Of a DNA stretch of 64,000 bases, positions 1 to 7,282 are shown piece by piece. Source of the DNA: Alphaproteobacteria bacterium. GTDB taxonomy: Bacteria; Pseudomonadota; Alphaproteobacteria; UBA8366; Aestuariispiraceae. Made by a program: the position numbers and the translations under genes. The notes beneath the pieces are model-generated. The model worked only from the letters and a program-made list of their open reading frames with translations, searched no databases and was not told the origin of the DNA. Where the stretch lies: positions 62,001-126,000 of the forward strand of contig SPJV01000075.1 of NCBI GenBank assembly GCA_006844765.1. Direction: 5' to 3'. How positions within the stretch are numbered: the stretch's first letter is position 1; each line of letters starts with the position of its first letter.

Positions 1-649
1 TGTTGGTCGAGACCTTGCGCAGGCGACGTCCGATCCGGGCTATAGGGATAACGCTGACCGGGAAGAACACGAAAGCGACAATGGCGAGCTGCCAGTTTTG
101 ATAAAACATCAGCCCGACGAGGCCGATCACCTTTGCGACATCCCGCCCGGCGCCTGTGAAGACTTTCGTGATCGCTTCCCGCAGGATATGAGAATCGTTG
201 GAAAAGCGGGAAAGCTGCCGCCCGGTGCCTTCGTCATGCAGGAATTGGATCTCGACTGTTTGCAGTTTCGAGAACATCTCGTTCTGAAGCCGCTGGACGA
301 TCCGCAAGCCGATGTTATGCATCAATGTCGATTGCGCGAAGTTGCCGAGCCCGCGCGAGACTGAGAAGACGAGATAGGCGACAGCGACAATCCAGAGCAT
401 GGTCTCGTTCTGGGCGGCCAATGCATCATCCAGGGATTCTTCGACCAGCTTGGCCATCATCACATCGGATCCGGCAACAATAATCATGGCCAGGACCGCC
501 AAAACCAGACGGCCCCAGTATTTCACCATATATTCACGCCACAATCGGCGGCAGAGCGTTAGGGTTCGTTCATCAAGATTGAACCGCTGTTTCTTGCTCT
601 CCGGCTTAGGATCAGGCGATGAGGATGCTTCGTCCGAGGGATGGGACAC
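1..649 (-). CDS. ABC exporter, MsbA-like, N-terminal part (runs off the left edge)
   Basis: The first 216 residues of an ABC exporter, reading leftward out of the window. A GTG start at 649 is preceded by a purine-rich AAGAAGAG stretch and an in-frame stop eight codons upstream. A polar leader of about 40 residues is followed by hydrophobic segments near 46-66 and 85-103, then a cytoplasmic stretch (GLRIVQRLQNEMFSKLQ) and further membrane helices near 165-195. This order is typical of the type I exporter domain of MsbA and related lipid or multidrug flippases. The nucleotide-binding domain lies outside the window, so the substrate cannot be judged. It is divergent from the DUF2062 gene, with about 125 bases between them for both promoters. 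Confidence 0.8.
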   Translation of the reverse strand, partial: MSHPSDEASSSPDPKPESKKQRFNLDERTLTLCRRLWREYMVKYWGRLVLAVLAMIIVAGSDVMMAKLVEESLDDALAAQNETMLWIVAVAYLVFSVSRGLGNFAQSTLMHNIGLRIVQRLQNEMFSKLQTVEIQFLHDEGTGRQLSRFSNDSHILREAITKVFTGAGRDVAKVIGLVGLMFYQNWQLAIVAFVFFPVSVIPIARIGRRLRKVSTN

Positions 650-774
650 CGCGTGCTCTTCTTTTCTTCTGGATCAATCGGTTGCCGCGCGTATAGCATG
701 CGGCGCGCCGATGGGAAATCCCGATCGATTCAGAACCTGTGAAAACACCCGAGATTGGGTGACGGAGGAGTTTA

Positions 775-1374
775 GTGGCAGTTTCGGATAAACCCGCTGG
801 CGGCAACGCCCGAAAGCGGGGCAACGCGCTTTCCCGTATGGTTCGATATCGGATGGTCATCCCGGTCATTCGGGGGCGGGGTGATCCTCGTCGTACGGCG
901 CGGGGAGTCTGCGTTGGGCTGGGGCTTGCCATGATGCCGACCGTTGGGGCGCAGATGGTTCTGGTCGGCATATTCTGGGCGATCATGCGGGTTATTGCAC
1001 CCGGTTGGCGGTTCAATGTGGTGGTCGCGCTCGCCTGGACCTGGTTCACCAACATTTTCACGCTGGTCCCGATCTACTATCTGTTCCTGGTCACCGGGAA
1101 TGTAATGTTGCTGCGGGAAAATCCATTCGGCGGTTTCGATGCGTTCAGCACCCGCCTGATGGAGCTTTTGCAGGCGGATCTGGGCATGTTCGAATATGCC
1201 TGGGTCACCACAGTTGCGATTTTTGATGAATGGGGTTTGCCGATGGTTTTGGGGAGTTTCCCCTGGGCCATTGTCAGTGCCTGGCTGGGCTATGTCTGGT
1301 GCCTGAAGTTCTTGGAGCGTTTGCAGCGCGCGAAGCAACGCCGTCAGGAATCAAAGCGCGTTGCCTCTGAGTGA
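775..1374 (+). CDS. DUF2062 domain-containing membrane protein
   Basis: A 199-residue protein starting at GTG 775 behind a strong GGAGGAG site. The basic N-terminus (to about residue 45) is followed by hydrophobic helices at roughly 45-72, 76-108 and 160-180, which is the arrangement of DUF2062 proteins. The GLAMMPTVGAQM segment matches the small-residue helix of that family. It should sit in the inner membrane with its charged C-terminus (RQESKRVASE) in the cytoplasm. The family has no settled function; DUF2062 domains also occur fused to glycosyltransferases. It is transcribed away from the ABC exporter. Confidence 0.8.
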   Translation: MAVSDKPAGGNARKRGNALSRMVRYRMVIPVIRGRGDPRRTARGVCVGLGLAMMPTVGAQMVLVGIFWAIMRVIAPGWRFNVVVALAWTWFTNIFTLVPIYYLFLVTGNVMLLRENPFGGFDAFSTRLMELLQADLGMFEYAWVTTVAIFDEWGLPMVLGSFPWAIVSAWLGYVWCLKFLERLQRAKQRRQESKRVASE

Positions 1375-1420
1375 CGCCGAGTGAATCTGTGAACGGACCC
1401 AAATGACATCTTTTCCGACG

Positions 1421-1768
1421 TCAATTCGTTGTCGGATCGCCCAGCTCTTCTTCATCAACCAACCCGACAGGTGCGTTGTCCGTATCCGGCAGGTTACCGC
1501 CGTTGCTCTTGGTTTTCCCCTTCGCCGTTTCATAGAGCGCAGGTGTTTTCGGCGGCTTGGCCTTCTTTTCCGGCTCCATCACATCGGGGAATGTGCCTCT
1601 GGTCAGACTGGCTGTGATCAGCTTGGGTGGCACATAGGGGGGAACCGTGCCACGGGGGAGGGGATTGATCCTGACCGGTTCTTTCACGCCGTCCGTTTGT
1701 GCAAAGGAAGGCGGCGCCGAAACGACAAACCCAAGGGCAAGAACCCCAAATCCCAATTTGCGCAGCAT
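1421..1768 (-). CDS. Small exported protein of unknown function
   Basis: About 115 residues from ATG 1768, with a clear signal peptide: basic MLRK, a hydrophobic core, and an APPSFAQ cleavage region near residue 24. The mature part is short, proline- and lysine-rich and contains PRGTVPPYVPPK and PEKKAKPPK. It lacks recognisable catalytic motifs and is probably periplasmic and mostly unstructured. A GTG five codons upstream (1783) is possible, but the GGGA site spaces better with the ATG. It converges on the DUF2062 gene, with 46 bases between them and no obvious terminator. I do not recognise a family. Confidence 0.6.
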   Translation of the reverse strand: MLRKLGFGVLALGFVVSAPPSFAQTDGVKEPVRINPLPRGTVPPYVPPKLITASLTRGTFPDVMEPEKKAKPPKTPALYETAKGKTKSNGGNLPDTDNAPVGLVDEEELGDPTTN

Positions 1769-1922
1769 GATCTTTATTCCCACTCTCTAAGATTTGGCCC
1801 ATTCAGCCATGATCTTGCCATTTTTCATCGGCATAAACACAATTACCTTAACAGGTGGGGCGTGTTTGTGCATGCTTCAAGATATTTTTGGCACTGGTGT
1901 CACGCAAGACCAGGAGAAGACG

Positions 1923-2411
1923 ATGCATATGAAACGGGTTTTTACCACAATGGTCTTGGCCGCTTCGACCCTGGCATTGGTTGGCTGCGCGGATGGCTAC
2001 CGCAAGGACGTCGGCGGCTTGCTGGGGGCGGTTGCCGGCGGATTCCTGGGCGCTGAAATCGGATCCGGTAGTGGCCGGCTGGTGGCCACCGGGGCTGGTG
2101 CGGTGCTCGGCGGGCTCATCGGTGCTGACATTGGGGACGGGCTCGACAAAGCACAGGTCGCTACCCGACCGGCCCCCAACTATGTCCCAAGCAGCAATCA
2201 TCCCGCACCGCCGCCGACTGGCCAATCCGGCTATTTCGGATCCACCAATAGCGGCTATGCCCGTCATGCGCCGGCTTATAACCACAGTGCCCAAAATGTT
2301 TCACAGACCAGTGCGGGCTATAATGTCTCCGGCTGCAACCAGTTGGCCGGCAGCTTCCGCACAGCCTTTGCCTGTCAGGACAGTCTGGGCCGGTGGTTCG
2401 TGGTGCAATAG
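1923..2411 (+). CDS. Glycine-zipper lipoprotein, 17 kDa surface antigen type
   Basis: A 162-residue lipoprotein. The start is ATG 1923, six bases after AGGAG; a second ATG at 1929 is possible. The signal ends in a lipobox (ALVGC), so Cys near residue 21 should be lipidated. It is followed by two glycine-zipper helices rich in GxxxG (GGLLGAVAGGFLGAEIG and GAGAVLGGLIGADIGDGLD), the hallmark of the Rickettsia 17 kDa antigen/2TM family. A low-complexity Pro/Ser/Tyr linker leads to a short C-terminal domain with two cysteines (SGCNQL, AFACQD), perhaps a disulfide. Such proteins are outer-membrane or peptidoglycan-associated and often stress-linked. It stands alone on the plus strand, convergent with the SH3 lipoprotein gene. 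Confidence 0.8.
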   Translation: MHMKRVFTTMVLAASTLALVGCADGYRKDVGGLLGAVAGGFLGAEIGSGSGRLVATGAGAVLGGLIGADIGDGLDKAQVATRPAPNYVPSSNHPAPPPTGQSGYFGSTNSGYARHAPAYNHSAQNVSQTSAGYNVSGCNQLAGSFRTAFACQDSLGRWFVVQ

Positions 2412-2437
2412 AGCACGACTGAAACCCCCAACTCAGC

Positions 2438-3523
2438 TCAACGCGCCAGGGTGCTGCTATCGATCCACCCGAGCGCCACGCCATCCTGTCGGACATAGGC
2501 AAAGCCATTGTCTGTCGTGGCAAGCACTGTTACCTGCGCGCCCTGAGGCAAAGCTCCATAGACCTGTCCGCGTGTCGTCGGGCCACTTAAGATTTGTGTC
2601 TCGGCAACGGTGACGATTTCAATCGTTGCGTCGGATTCCGGGGTAAAGCTAGAGGCTGTGTTTGCACGGCGCTCAATGGCCTCTGCCCGCATGGTCGCGA
2701 TCTGCTCGTCACTCAGGGCATCGATGGACCCTTCATAGATCCATCCCTTCGTATTGCCGTCCTTTTCGACCAGGACCCAGCCATCACTCATCCGTCCAAT
2801 TGCATGATATGTTTCATGTAAAGGGGCGGTGCCTTTCGTCGTGCTGTCCGTATTCGGAAATTCCCGAAGCACCGCGCCGTCGGCTCGAATTTGAACGTAG
2901 CTGTCCGTGGCTTCCATTTCCTCGGAGATTTTAGCAAGCGCGGCGACCCGTTCGGCACTGCGCTTCTGCTTCGCGGCATAGGCCGGGCCCGCCACGTCTT
3001 GAAGGCGGGTAATGAGCGCATCCGCATTCGCATAATGACTGTACTGCATCGTTAACTGCATCCGGGTCTGCCCGAAAAATGTGGTGTCCGTGGCATTTGA
3101 GGTGATTGTCTCCTCAAACAACACGTCGCCATCAGGTGCCGTCAGCGTGTATTTGTAATCCACTTCATAAGTTGATGGCGGAAAGGCCGTTGGGCTGAGA
3201 TCGCGCCATGCGACAAGCTCTCCGCGAAGCTGTGCTGTTTCTGTTGCGGTATCTGAAAAAGCCCCGGCCTGACGAAGGCGGGTTTCCAGCACACCGGCAT
3301 AATCCGGCCCATTCATTGCAAACCATGGCATCCAATCGGGATACTGGAAGCTGTTTGGATCCCATGCTGGGACGACGACAGATCCCAGTTTGACCGGTAA
3401 TGCCGGTTTCGAAAGCTGTTGAGGTGGCGCGTATTCCGCCGGCTGAAAGGGGACGTTTTGGGGGACGCAGCCGGCGATGAACAAGACGGCAAGGACGGCG
3501 ATTAGAGTGCGTGTTGTCTTCAT
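2438..3523 (-). CDS. Lipoprotein with two C-terminal SH3-like domains
   Basis: About 361 residues from ATG 3523, chosen because GGGAG lies eight bases upstream; the ATG six bases earlier (3529) sits too close to that site. A lipobox (FIAGC) lipidates a Cys near residue 19. Residues about 45-190 form a domain I do not recognise, containing YAGVLETRLRQAG and a YKYTLTAPDGD strand pair. Two bacterial SH3-like repeats follow, one around RADGAVLREFPN...DGWVLVEKDG...GWIYEGS and one around ETQILSGPTTRG...GALPQGAQVTVLAT...GWIDSS. SH3-like domains usually bind peptidoglycan or cell-wall peptides. The gene lies 24 bases downstream of the TPR lipoprotein gene and is probably co-transcribed with it, so the two products may act together at the envelope. 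Confidence 0.75.
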   Translation of the reverse strand: MKTTRTLIAVLAVLFIAGCVPQNVPFQPAEYAPPQQLSKPALPVKLGSVVVPAWDPNSFQYPDWMPWFAMNGPDYAGVLETRLRQAGAFSDTATETAQLRGELVAWRDLSPTAFPPSTYEVDYKYTLTAPDGDVLFEETITSNATDTTFFGQTRMQLTMQYSHYANADALITRLQDVAGPAYAAKQKRSAERVAALAKISEEMEATDSYVQIRADGAVLREFPNTDSTTKGTAPLHETYHAIGRMSDGWVLVEKDGNTKGWIYEGSIDALSDEQIATMRAEAIERRANTASSFTPESDATIEIVTVAETQILSGPTTRGQVYGALPQGAQVTVLATTDNGFAYVRQDGVALGWIDSSTLAR

Positions 3524-3547
3524 GATCATGACTCCCTGGTTGCCGTT

Positions 3548-4810
3548 CTAGGACGCTGCTTCGCCGCCGCTGCCCGGCGCGCGGAGGGGAATGTCGGAAG
3601 CAGGGGTCGAGCGCGCCCAACCAAGCGCACAGGAGCCGGCTTGCTGGTATTCAAAGCTTCGTTCTGACCCGTCGACGCCGATGAGACGGGAGACACCGTT
3701 GCCCGATGCCGCATCCAACGGAAGGCTGGTGACTGTGACACGGTTCGGCAGATTGTCCCATTGGCGGATATCCGCCTCAGACCGAGCGGCGGCTGCAGCC
3801 CCTTCAGCAATTGCGCTGGCCAAAAGGATTGCAAGCCCGGCGATGGCTGCGTCATTACTGCCGCCAAGGGCGCCCATCATGGCGGTGGTTGCACCCACAT
3901 TCGCCAGGACATCCCCGGCCGCATCGGCGCCTTCTTTAAAGGATGCTTTGCCGGCGAGTACGTGATCGACTAGTCGGCCACCTCGGCTCGCCGCTTGAAA
4001 GAAGATATCTTCCGCAGGGGCCGCAACCGCTGCATGCGTGCCCACTTCTGTATATGACAACTGGAAGCTCTCGGCTGTCCCGGGTTCGTAGGACAGGAGT
4101 TCGTTACTCTCACCGGCGGCAACTTTTCGGGGGGCACTGCCGGTTTCCCGGACGACCAAGAGCCGGTGGTCTTCGGCTGGCAGAGACAGATTACCGTTCA
4201 GCGCCAATGCCCGCTCAAACGGATCTCGCGCATAGGCCGTGTCTCCTGCACATTGGGACGCCCAACCTTCCATGAAATACATGAGGGCGAAGTCGGCTTG
4301 ATTCTGGTCTTCTTCGGCAAAGGCATCTTGCAGCTGGGCTGCTTTGAAAACGGCGCGGGCATTCTGATAATCACCGGCATTCATATAGAGAAGCCCGCGA
4401 TAAAAATAAGCCATCGCCCGTTCATAGGGCTCGCCCTTGAAGTCCTTTACGTTTTCCTTGGTCCACAGACTGCGCGCTTCCGCTGCTGCTTCATTATCCG
4501 CGTAAATGATTTCAATCTGGTCCAAGGCCTTGTCAAAGGCCTGCACCGCCGCCGCTGTTTCGCCCATTTCCATGGCGGCAAGACCAATGCGCATATTGTT
4601 CAAAACCAGGTTGCGGTTTCCTTGCGCAAGCATCACTTCGTAATAGGAAGCAAGCGACGCTGGTTTATCCGTCAAAAACTCGGCCAATGCCGCTTCATCG
4701 ACTTGTTTTTCTACTTCGTGGCTCTGTAATCCGCCGTTGGCGGTTTGGCAGGCCGATAGCGCCAATGCAGCGGCCCCGGCCAGCAAGAGCCGTTTGAATG
4801 TCGTACCCAT
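3548..4810 (-). CDS. TPR lipoprotein, COG3014-like (paralogue 1)
   Basis: A 420-residue lipoprotein. The signal ends in a lipobox (ALSAC, Cys about residue 21). Helical repeats follow in residues about 40-190 (NNMRIGLAAMEMGETAAAVQ; ERAMAYFYRGLLYMNAGDYQ), which look like TPRs. An alanine-rich hydrophobic stretch near 300-345 could insert into a membrane. The C-terminal domain contains ADIRQWDNLPNRV, then CALGW and DIPLRAPGSGG. The layout of lipobox, TPRs and an RxWxxLPxxV strand resembles COG3014 lipoproteins, which in gammaproteobacteria sit beside LpoB and YcfL; this match is by eye. It is about 60% identical over long stretches to the next gene upstream. The ATG follows a GGGGGA site. Confidence 0.7.
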   Translation of the reverse strand: MGTTFKRLLLAGAAALALSACQTANGGLQSHEVEKQVDEAALAEFLTDKPASLASYYEVMLAQGNRNLVLNNMRIGLAAMEMGETAAAVQAFDKALDQIEIIYADNEAAAEARSLWTKENVKDFKGEPYERAMAYFYRGLLYMNAGDYQNARAVFKAAQLQDAFAEEDQNQADFALMYFMEGWASQCAGDTAYARDPFERALALNGNLSLPAEDHRLLVVRETGSAPRKVAAGESNELLSYEPGTAESFQLSYTEVGTHAAVAAPAEDIFFQAASRGGRLVDHVLAGKASFKEGADAAGDVLANVGATTAMMGALGGSNDAAIAGLAILLASAIAEGAAAAARSEADIRQWDNLPNRVTVTSLPLDAASGNGVSRLIGVDGSERSFEYQQAGSCALGWARSTPASDIPLRAPGSGGEAAS

Positions 4811-4907
4811 CTCGTTCCCCCATCCAAATGAACATCCGAACGCTTTGGTATGGACTCTGAACGGTGTGGAATGAGGTTTTCAAGGTAAATAGCTGAAATT
4901 AACAAAA

Positions 4908-4928
4908 AATACGATCTGAAATCGTATT
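4908..4928 (-). terminator. Rho-independent terminator after TPR paralogue 2
   Basis: An 8-bp perfect stem (AATACGAT/ATCGTATT) with a 5-base loop. Read on the minus strand it is followed by a run of six T. It lies about 70 bases past the stop of the 5000-6331 gene, in a notably AT-rich stretch. It should separate that gene's transcript from the TPR1-SH3 lipoprotein unit downstream. Confidence 0.7.
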
Positions 4929-4999
4929 ATTATGTCTGTGTCCCTATAAAGGTGCTTTTGCCTTAATAAGTAGCGTCGTGATGATTCGGTTGAATTTAG

Positions 5000-6331
5000 T
5001 TAAGATTCCTCACCCCCACTGCCGGGCGCACGAAGCGGAATATCAAGCGCCGATGAGGATCGCGACCAGCCAAGCGAACAGGCACCAGCGCTTCGGAATT
5101 CAAACTCACGCGTGGAACTTGAAACCCCGTTCAGGGTTGTTGTCGCGGTTCCGGATGTTGCGCTATTCGGTAGGGTCGCAAGAGAAATTCGGTTCGGCAG
5201 GTTGTCCCATTGTCGAATATCAGCCTCGGTCCGGGCCGCTGCGGCGACGCCTTCTGCGACCAATCCCGCAAACATCAACGCCAGACCAACGACAGCGGCA
5301 TCGTTGTTACCGGCACCAGCGCCGATCATTGCGGTTGTCATACCCGCCGTTTGTAAGGCGTCACCGGCAACATCCGCGTTTTCTTTGAAGGATGCCTTTC
5401 CGGCTAGAACGGTGTCGACAATGCGGCCCCCACGGGTAGAGGCCTGAAAGAATATATCTTCGGCTTGTTGGCCGAGTGCTTCGGCACCGGTGTCGACCGA
5501 GACCGTCATGCTGCTGAAGCCTTCCATCTGACCTTGTTCATAGGCCAGAAGCTCGTTGTATTCCCCGGTCGCGACTTTGCGCGGTGCCGTCCCTGTCTCC
5601 CGCAACACCAACAATGTGTGGTCGAGCGGTGGCGCCTGCAGGGAACTATTGAACTCCGCCGCTGCGTCGAAAGCGGTTTGTGCGGTCTGTTCAAAGCCAG
5701 CGCATCGCGACGCCCAACCTTCCATGAAATACATCAAGGCGAAATCAGCGCGGTTCTGATCTTCTTCCGCATAGGCATCCATGAGCTGGGCGGCCCGAAA
5801 GACAGCACTCGCATTCTGGTAATCCCCGGCATCCATATACAGAAGCCCGCGATAGAAATACGCCATCGCCCGTTCATAGGGTTCGCCCTTAAAGTCCTTG
5901 CGGTTTTCCTTGGTCCATAGACTGCGGGCTTCTTCGGCGGCTTCGTTGTCTGCATAGACAACTTCAATCTGGTTGAGCGCGTCGTCAAGCGCGGCTTCCG
6001 CCATGGCGGTTTCGCCGAGATCCATTGCGGCAAGGCCGATCCGCATATTGTTCAGGACTTTATTGCGGTCGCCCTGGCGCAGAAGGATTTCGTAGTAAGG
6101 AGCCAATTCTGCCGGCTTGTCTGCCAGGAAAGCAGTCAGCGTTGCTTCGTCGACTTCCTGCTCAACTTCGTGACCTTGAAGGCCCGGTGTCTGGCAGGCG
6201 GTTAGGGCTGCGGTCGCACAGGCTGCCAGCAACAGGCCCCGCAAACGACCCTGCAGTCGCCCCCGCAAATGTCCTCGCCATTCCTTTAGACTGAATTTCG
6301 CGGACACTGCCCCCAAAGTATGACGTGTCAT
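5000..6331 (-). CDS. TPR lipoprotein, COG3014-like (paralogue 2)
   Basis: About 443 residues. ATG 6331 is preceded by AGGAGGGG at ideal spacing, so the in-frame ATG at 6346 is rejected. The N-terminus is unusual: an Arg-rich segment (GHLRGRLQGRLRG) precedes the hydrophobic core and lipobox (ALTAC), giving a long n-region. Residues after the Cys match paralogue 1 closely, including HEVEQEVDEA, the helical repeats with FKGEPYERAMAYFYRGLLYM, a Gly/Ala-rich central stretch, ADIRQWDNLPNR, and DIPLRAPGSGG at the C-terminus. Tandem duplication is therefore clear. It ends at its own terminator, so the paralogues are probably expressed separately. Function is unknown; envelope location is inferred from the lipobox. 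Confidence 0.75.
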   Translation of the reverse strand: MTRHTLGAVSAKFSLKEWRGHLRGRLQGRLRGLLLAACATAALTACQTPGLQGHEVEQEVDEATLTAFLADKPAELAPYYEILLRQGDRNKVLNNMRIGLAAMDLGETAMAEAALDDALNQIEVVYADNEAAEEARSLWTKENRKDFKGEPYERAMAYFYRGLLYMDAGDYQNASAVFRAAQLMDAYAEEDQNRADFALMYFMEGWASRCAGFEQTAQTAFDAAAEFNSSLQAPPLDHTLLVLRETGTAPRKVATGEYNELLAYEQGQMEGFSSMTVSVDTGAEALGQQAEDIFFQASTRGGRIVDTVLAGKASFKENADVAGDALQTAGMTTAMIGAGAGNNDAAVVGLALMFAGLVAEGVAAAARTEADIRQWDNLPNRISLATLPNSATSGTATTTLNGVSSSTREFEFRSAGACSLGWSRSSSALDIPLRAPGSGGEES

Positions 6332-6463
6332 GATCCCCTCCTGCATACCGACTGATATCAGCTTCCCACGACTATAGTGTGTCGTTAAGAGCACATGAGA
6401 TCAAGCCGCATTTGCGGGTGGAGAGAGGTCGATTGCCGAGAGCAGGCGCAACAAAAGCCAGCT

Positions 6464-6495
6464 CGTTTCTCCAGCCCGTTTCTCCAGCCCGTTTC
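6464..6495. repeat. 13-bp tandem duplication downstream of the DUF4197 gene
   Basis: Two perfect copies of CGTTTCTCCAGCC (6464-6476 and 6477-6489) and the start of a third (6490-6495). They begin about 22 bases beyond the stop of the minus-strand DUF4197 gene, in non-coding sequence. Confidence 0.9.
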
Positions 6496-6517
6496 TATAG
6501 TGCTTTCTGGGGAAAAT

Positions 6518-7282
6518 TTATTGAGCAAAGACCTTTTGCAACAACTCGGTCACGCGTTTTTCAGGATTGGCGCGGATCGCGGCTTCTTCTGCGGCCAGGT
6601 AGTGAAATAGTCCATCCATCGCGGCGTCGGTCGCATGTTGCCCCAGGTCGCCCTTAACATCCGGGACAAAGGGGATCTGGCTGTAGCCGTCCAGCATCGT
6701 ATCCATCGCTTCGATAGCCCCGACCTCACTGAGGGAAGCATCGACGATCGGCCTGATCTTGCCTTCGATCCGTTCACCGCCAGCGCGGCGGAAATATTGT
6801 GTCGCCGCATCTTCGGGCCCGTCGAGAATGCCCTTCGCGTCTTCAAGTGTCATTTGCGAGATCGCATCGACGACAATCACCCGCGCTTCGTCCATGGAGG
6901 CTTCTGCGGCGCGGTTCATGCGGGTCTCAACCTCATCGCCGAGTGAGCCGAGGCCGACCTTCTTCAGATAGGATTGCGCGGTTGCCAGGTTTTCCGGAAG
7001 CGGAATTCGTACCGCATTGTCGCCCAAGAAGCCATCTGAGGCGCCCAGCTGCGCGGTGACAGCTTCCGTGCCGACCCGAAGGGCTTCCTGCAAGCCTTTG
7101 GCGATCTCATCTTGGCTCAACCCCACGGCACGTCCGACGGCGCCGGTGGCATCCTGGTTCTTCATCACATCGCCCAGGACATCGGTTGCGGTGTCGAGCC
7201 ATGACTGAGCCGAGGCGGGGAAGGAGGTGAACAGGCTGCCTGTTACCAGACTGATGGTAGCGAGTTTTACCAAATTTTTCAT
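6518..7282 (-). CDS. DUF4197 domain-containing exported protein
   Basis: 254 residues with a signal peptide (MKNLVKLATISLVTGSLFTS, cleavage near ASAQ-S, residue 26). The mature part carries hallmarks of DUF4197: KGLQEALRVGTEAVTAQLG near residue 60, RIPLPENLATAQSYLKKVG near 92, and DAKGILDGPEDAATQYFRR near 150. It is helical and probably periplasmic. The family has no assigned function. Its ATG overlaps the stop of the upstream thiamine-diphosphate enzyme gene (ATGA), so the two are translationally coupled. Confidence 0.85.
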   Translation of the reverse strand: MKNLVKLATISLVTGSLFTSFPASAQSWLDTATDVLGDVMKNQDATGAVGRAVGLSQDEIAKGLQEALRVGTEAVTAQLGASDGFLGDNAVRIPLPENLATAQSYLKKVGLGSLGDEVETRMNRAAEASMDEARVIVVDAISQMTLEDAKGILDGPEDAATQYFRRAGGERIEGKIRPIVDASLSEVGAIEAMDTMLDGYSQIPFVPDVKGDLGQHATDAAMDGLFHYLAAEEAAIRANPEKRVTELLQKVFAQ

